Source: Mycolicibacterium malmesburyense
GTDB lineage: Bacteria > Actinomycetota > Actinomycetes > Mycobacteriales > Mycobacteriaceae
Assembly: GCF_001050015.1 (NCBI RefSeq)
Contig: NZ_CVTB01000324.1
Location: 55,712-119,711, forward strand
DNA length: 64,000 bases
Direction: 5' to 3'
Part shown: piece after piece, positions 63,565 through 64,000 of the stretch
How the letters are laid out: every line of letters begins with the position of its first letter
How positions within the stretch are numbered: the first letter of the stretch is position 1
The notes under the pieces: model-generated
Database searches by the model: none
What the model was told of the DNA's origin: nothing
Seen by the model: the letters and a program-made list of their open reading frames with translations, nothing else
Translations under genes and position numbers: made by a program

Positions 63565-63873
63565 GTGGGCGAGCTGAAGGGCATCGGGTACAACGGGCAG
63601 CCCGTTCAGCAAGCCTTCCGCCGCGTCGATCCGCCAGTCGCGGTGCTCGTCGACCTGGCCGCGGTGTTCCCCCGCGAACCGCATGCCGTCGGCGGCTACA
63701 ACCCCGCCGGTCTGCAGATGCACGCGGTGGTCGAGGGGCGCCTGACGTGCTGGGGTCTGTGCGAGCAGGGCTACTGGTGGGGCTGGGTGACCTACGAGAT
63801 CGCCTACGGCGCCCGTCGGAAAGCGGTGACCCATTGGATCCCCGCCTGGACGCTCAAGCCCAAGGCCGAGTAG
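63565..63873 (+). CDS. Aromatic-rich hypothetical protein, partner of the papain-like gene
   Basis: A 102-residue protein. It begins GELKGIGYNGQPVQQAFRRVDPPVAVLVDLAAVF and has a Trp/Tyr-rich half (LTCWGLCEQGYWWGWVTYEIAYGARRKAVTHWIPAWTL) with two cysteines. No family is recognised. GTG 63565 lies 7 bp after the preceding stop in the same direction, so both are probably one unit. No membrane helix or signal peptide is convincing. It could be a ligand-binding or small beta-rich accessory protein. Confidence 0.6.
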   Translation: MGELKGIGYNGQPVQQAFRRVDPPVAVLVDLAAVFPREPHAVGGYNPAGLQMHAVVEGRLTCWGLCEQGYWWGWVTYEIAYGARRKAVTHWIPAWTLKPKAE

Positions 63874-63932
63874 TTGAGTAGCCGAGTGGCGGACGCCCTT
63901 CTGGGGCGGTCGCGCCGACGGGGGCGCCAGGC

Positions 63933-63960
63933 GACGGACGACGGACGACGGGCGACGGGG
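63933..63960. repeat. Four tandem 7-bp repeats
   Basis: GACGGAC, GACGGAC, GACGGGC, GACGGGG follow each other without gap in the non-coding right edge of the window (63874-64000). I see no gene in that edge. Confidence 0.75.
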
Positions 63961-64000
63961 TTCAGGGTCCTTCGCTGTCTTTCGGTTGGTCTTCGGGGCG

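Overview
The window is about 64 kb of high-GC DNA and is the chromosomal origin region of a mycobacterium. It is most likely a non-tuberculous, rapid-grower type (Mycolicibacterium-like). The basis is gene-for-gene synteny with the M. tuberculosis Rv3913-rpmH / dnaA-fhaA block, protein sequences recognised as mycobacterial, a short gnd inserted between dnaN and recF, and an ESX-1 cluster lying close to oriC. The species cannot be fixed from the sequence alone. All assignments come from reading the sequence and from remembered families; no search was run.

Left arm (1-8.2 kb): the last codons of trxB, then trxC and cwlM on +. A conserved hypothetical (Rv3916c type) follows on -, overlapping the end of cwlM antisense. 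Next comes a long minus-strand operon reading away from oriC: rpmH, rnpA, yidD, yidC, khpB/jag, rsmG, parA, parB. Four parS-type palindromes lie inside coding DNA here, three in the 5' part of parA and one at the rsmG start.

Origin and replication block (8.2-19.4 kb): a 554-bp dnaA leader with DnaA boxes and a candidate promoter, then dnaA, oriC (10247-10799), dnaN, gnd, recF, dciA, gyrB and gyrA, all on +.

Envelope and division block (19.4-34.5 kb): DUF3566 membrane protein, tRNA-Ile, a DLW-39-like micro-ORF, tRNA-Ala, cwsA, ppiA, a PH-like membrane protein, crgA, a DUF881 protein and trpG. These are followed by the minus-strand cell-wall signalling cluster fhaA, then fhaB-pstP-rodA-pbpA-pknA-pknB, the last six joined by 4-bp stop/start overlaps. 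tRNA-Leu(CAG) and its intrinsic terminator end the block.

Accessory stretch (34.5-44.1 kb): a DUF7373-like lipoprotein, a decayed 3' end of a molybdopterin oxidoreductase fused in frame to a PPOX/F420-type flavoenzyme, a Ddn-like F420 oxidoreductase, a ferritin-like protein, a thioesterase, a GNAT protein, a pirin, an EVE-domain protein, a carboxyltransferase, whiB5 and an Rv0023-like regulator.

ESX-1 block (44.1-60.2 kb): an EspI-like ATPase on -, then on + an EspC/EspF-type substrate, espG1, espH, eccA1, eccB1, eccCa1, eccCb1, PE35, PPE68, esxB, esxA, espI and eccD1. The cluster stops at eccD1: mycP1, eccE1 and espB/J/K/L are not in this window. The right edge (60.2-64 kb) holds a DUF427 protein, an acyl-CoA dehydrogenase, a small secreted protein, and a two-gene unit of a papain/C39-like protein plus an aromatic-rich partner. 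I saw no insertion sequence, prophage or CRISPR array.
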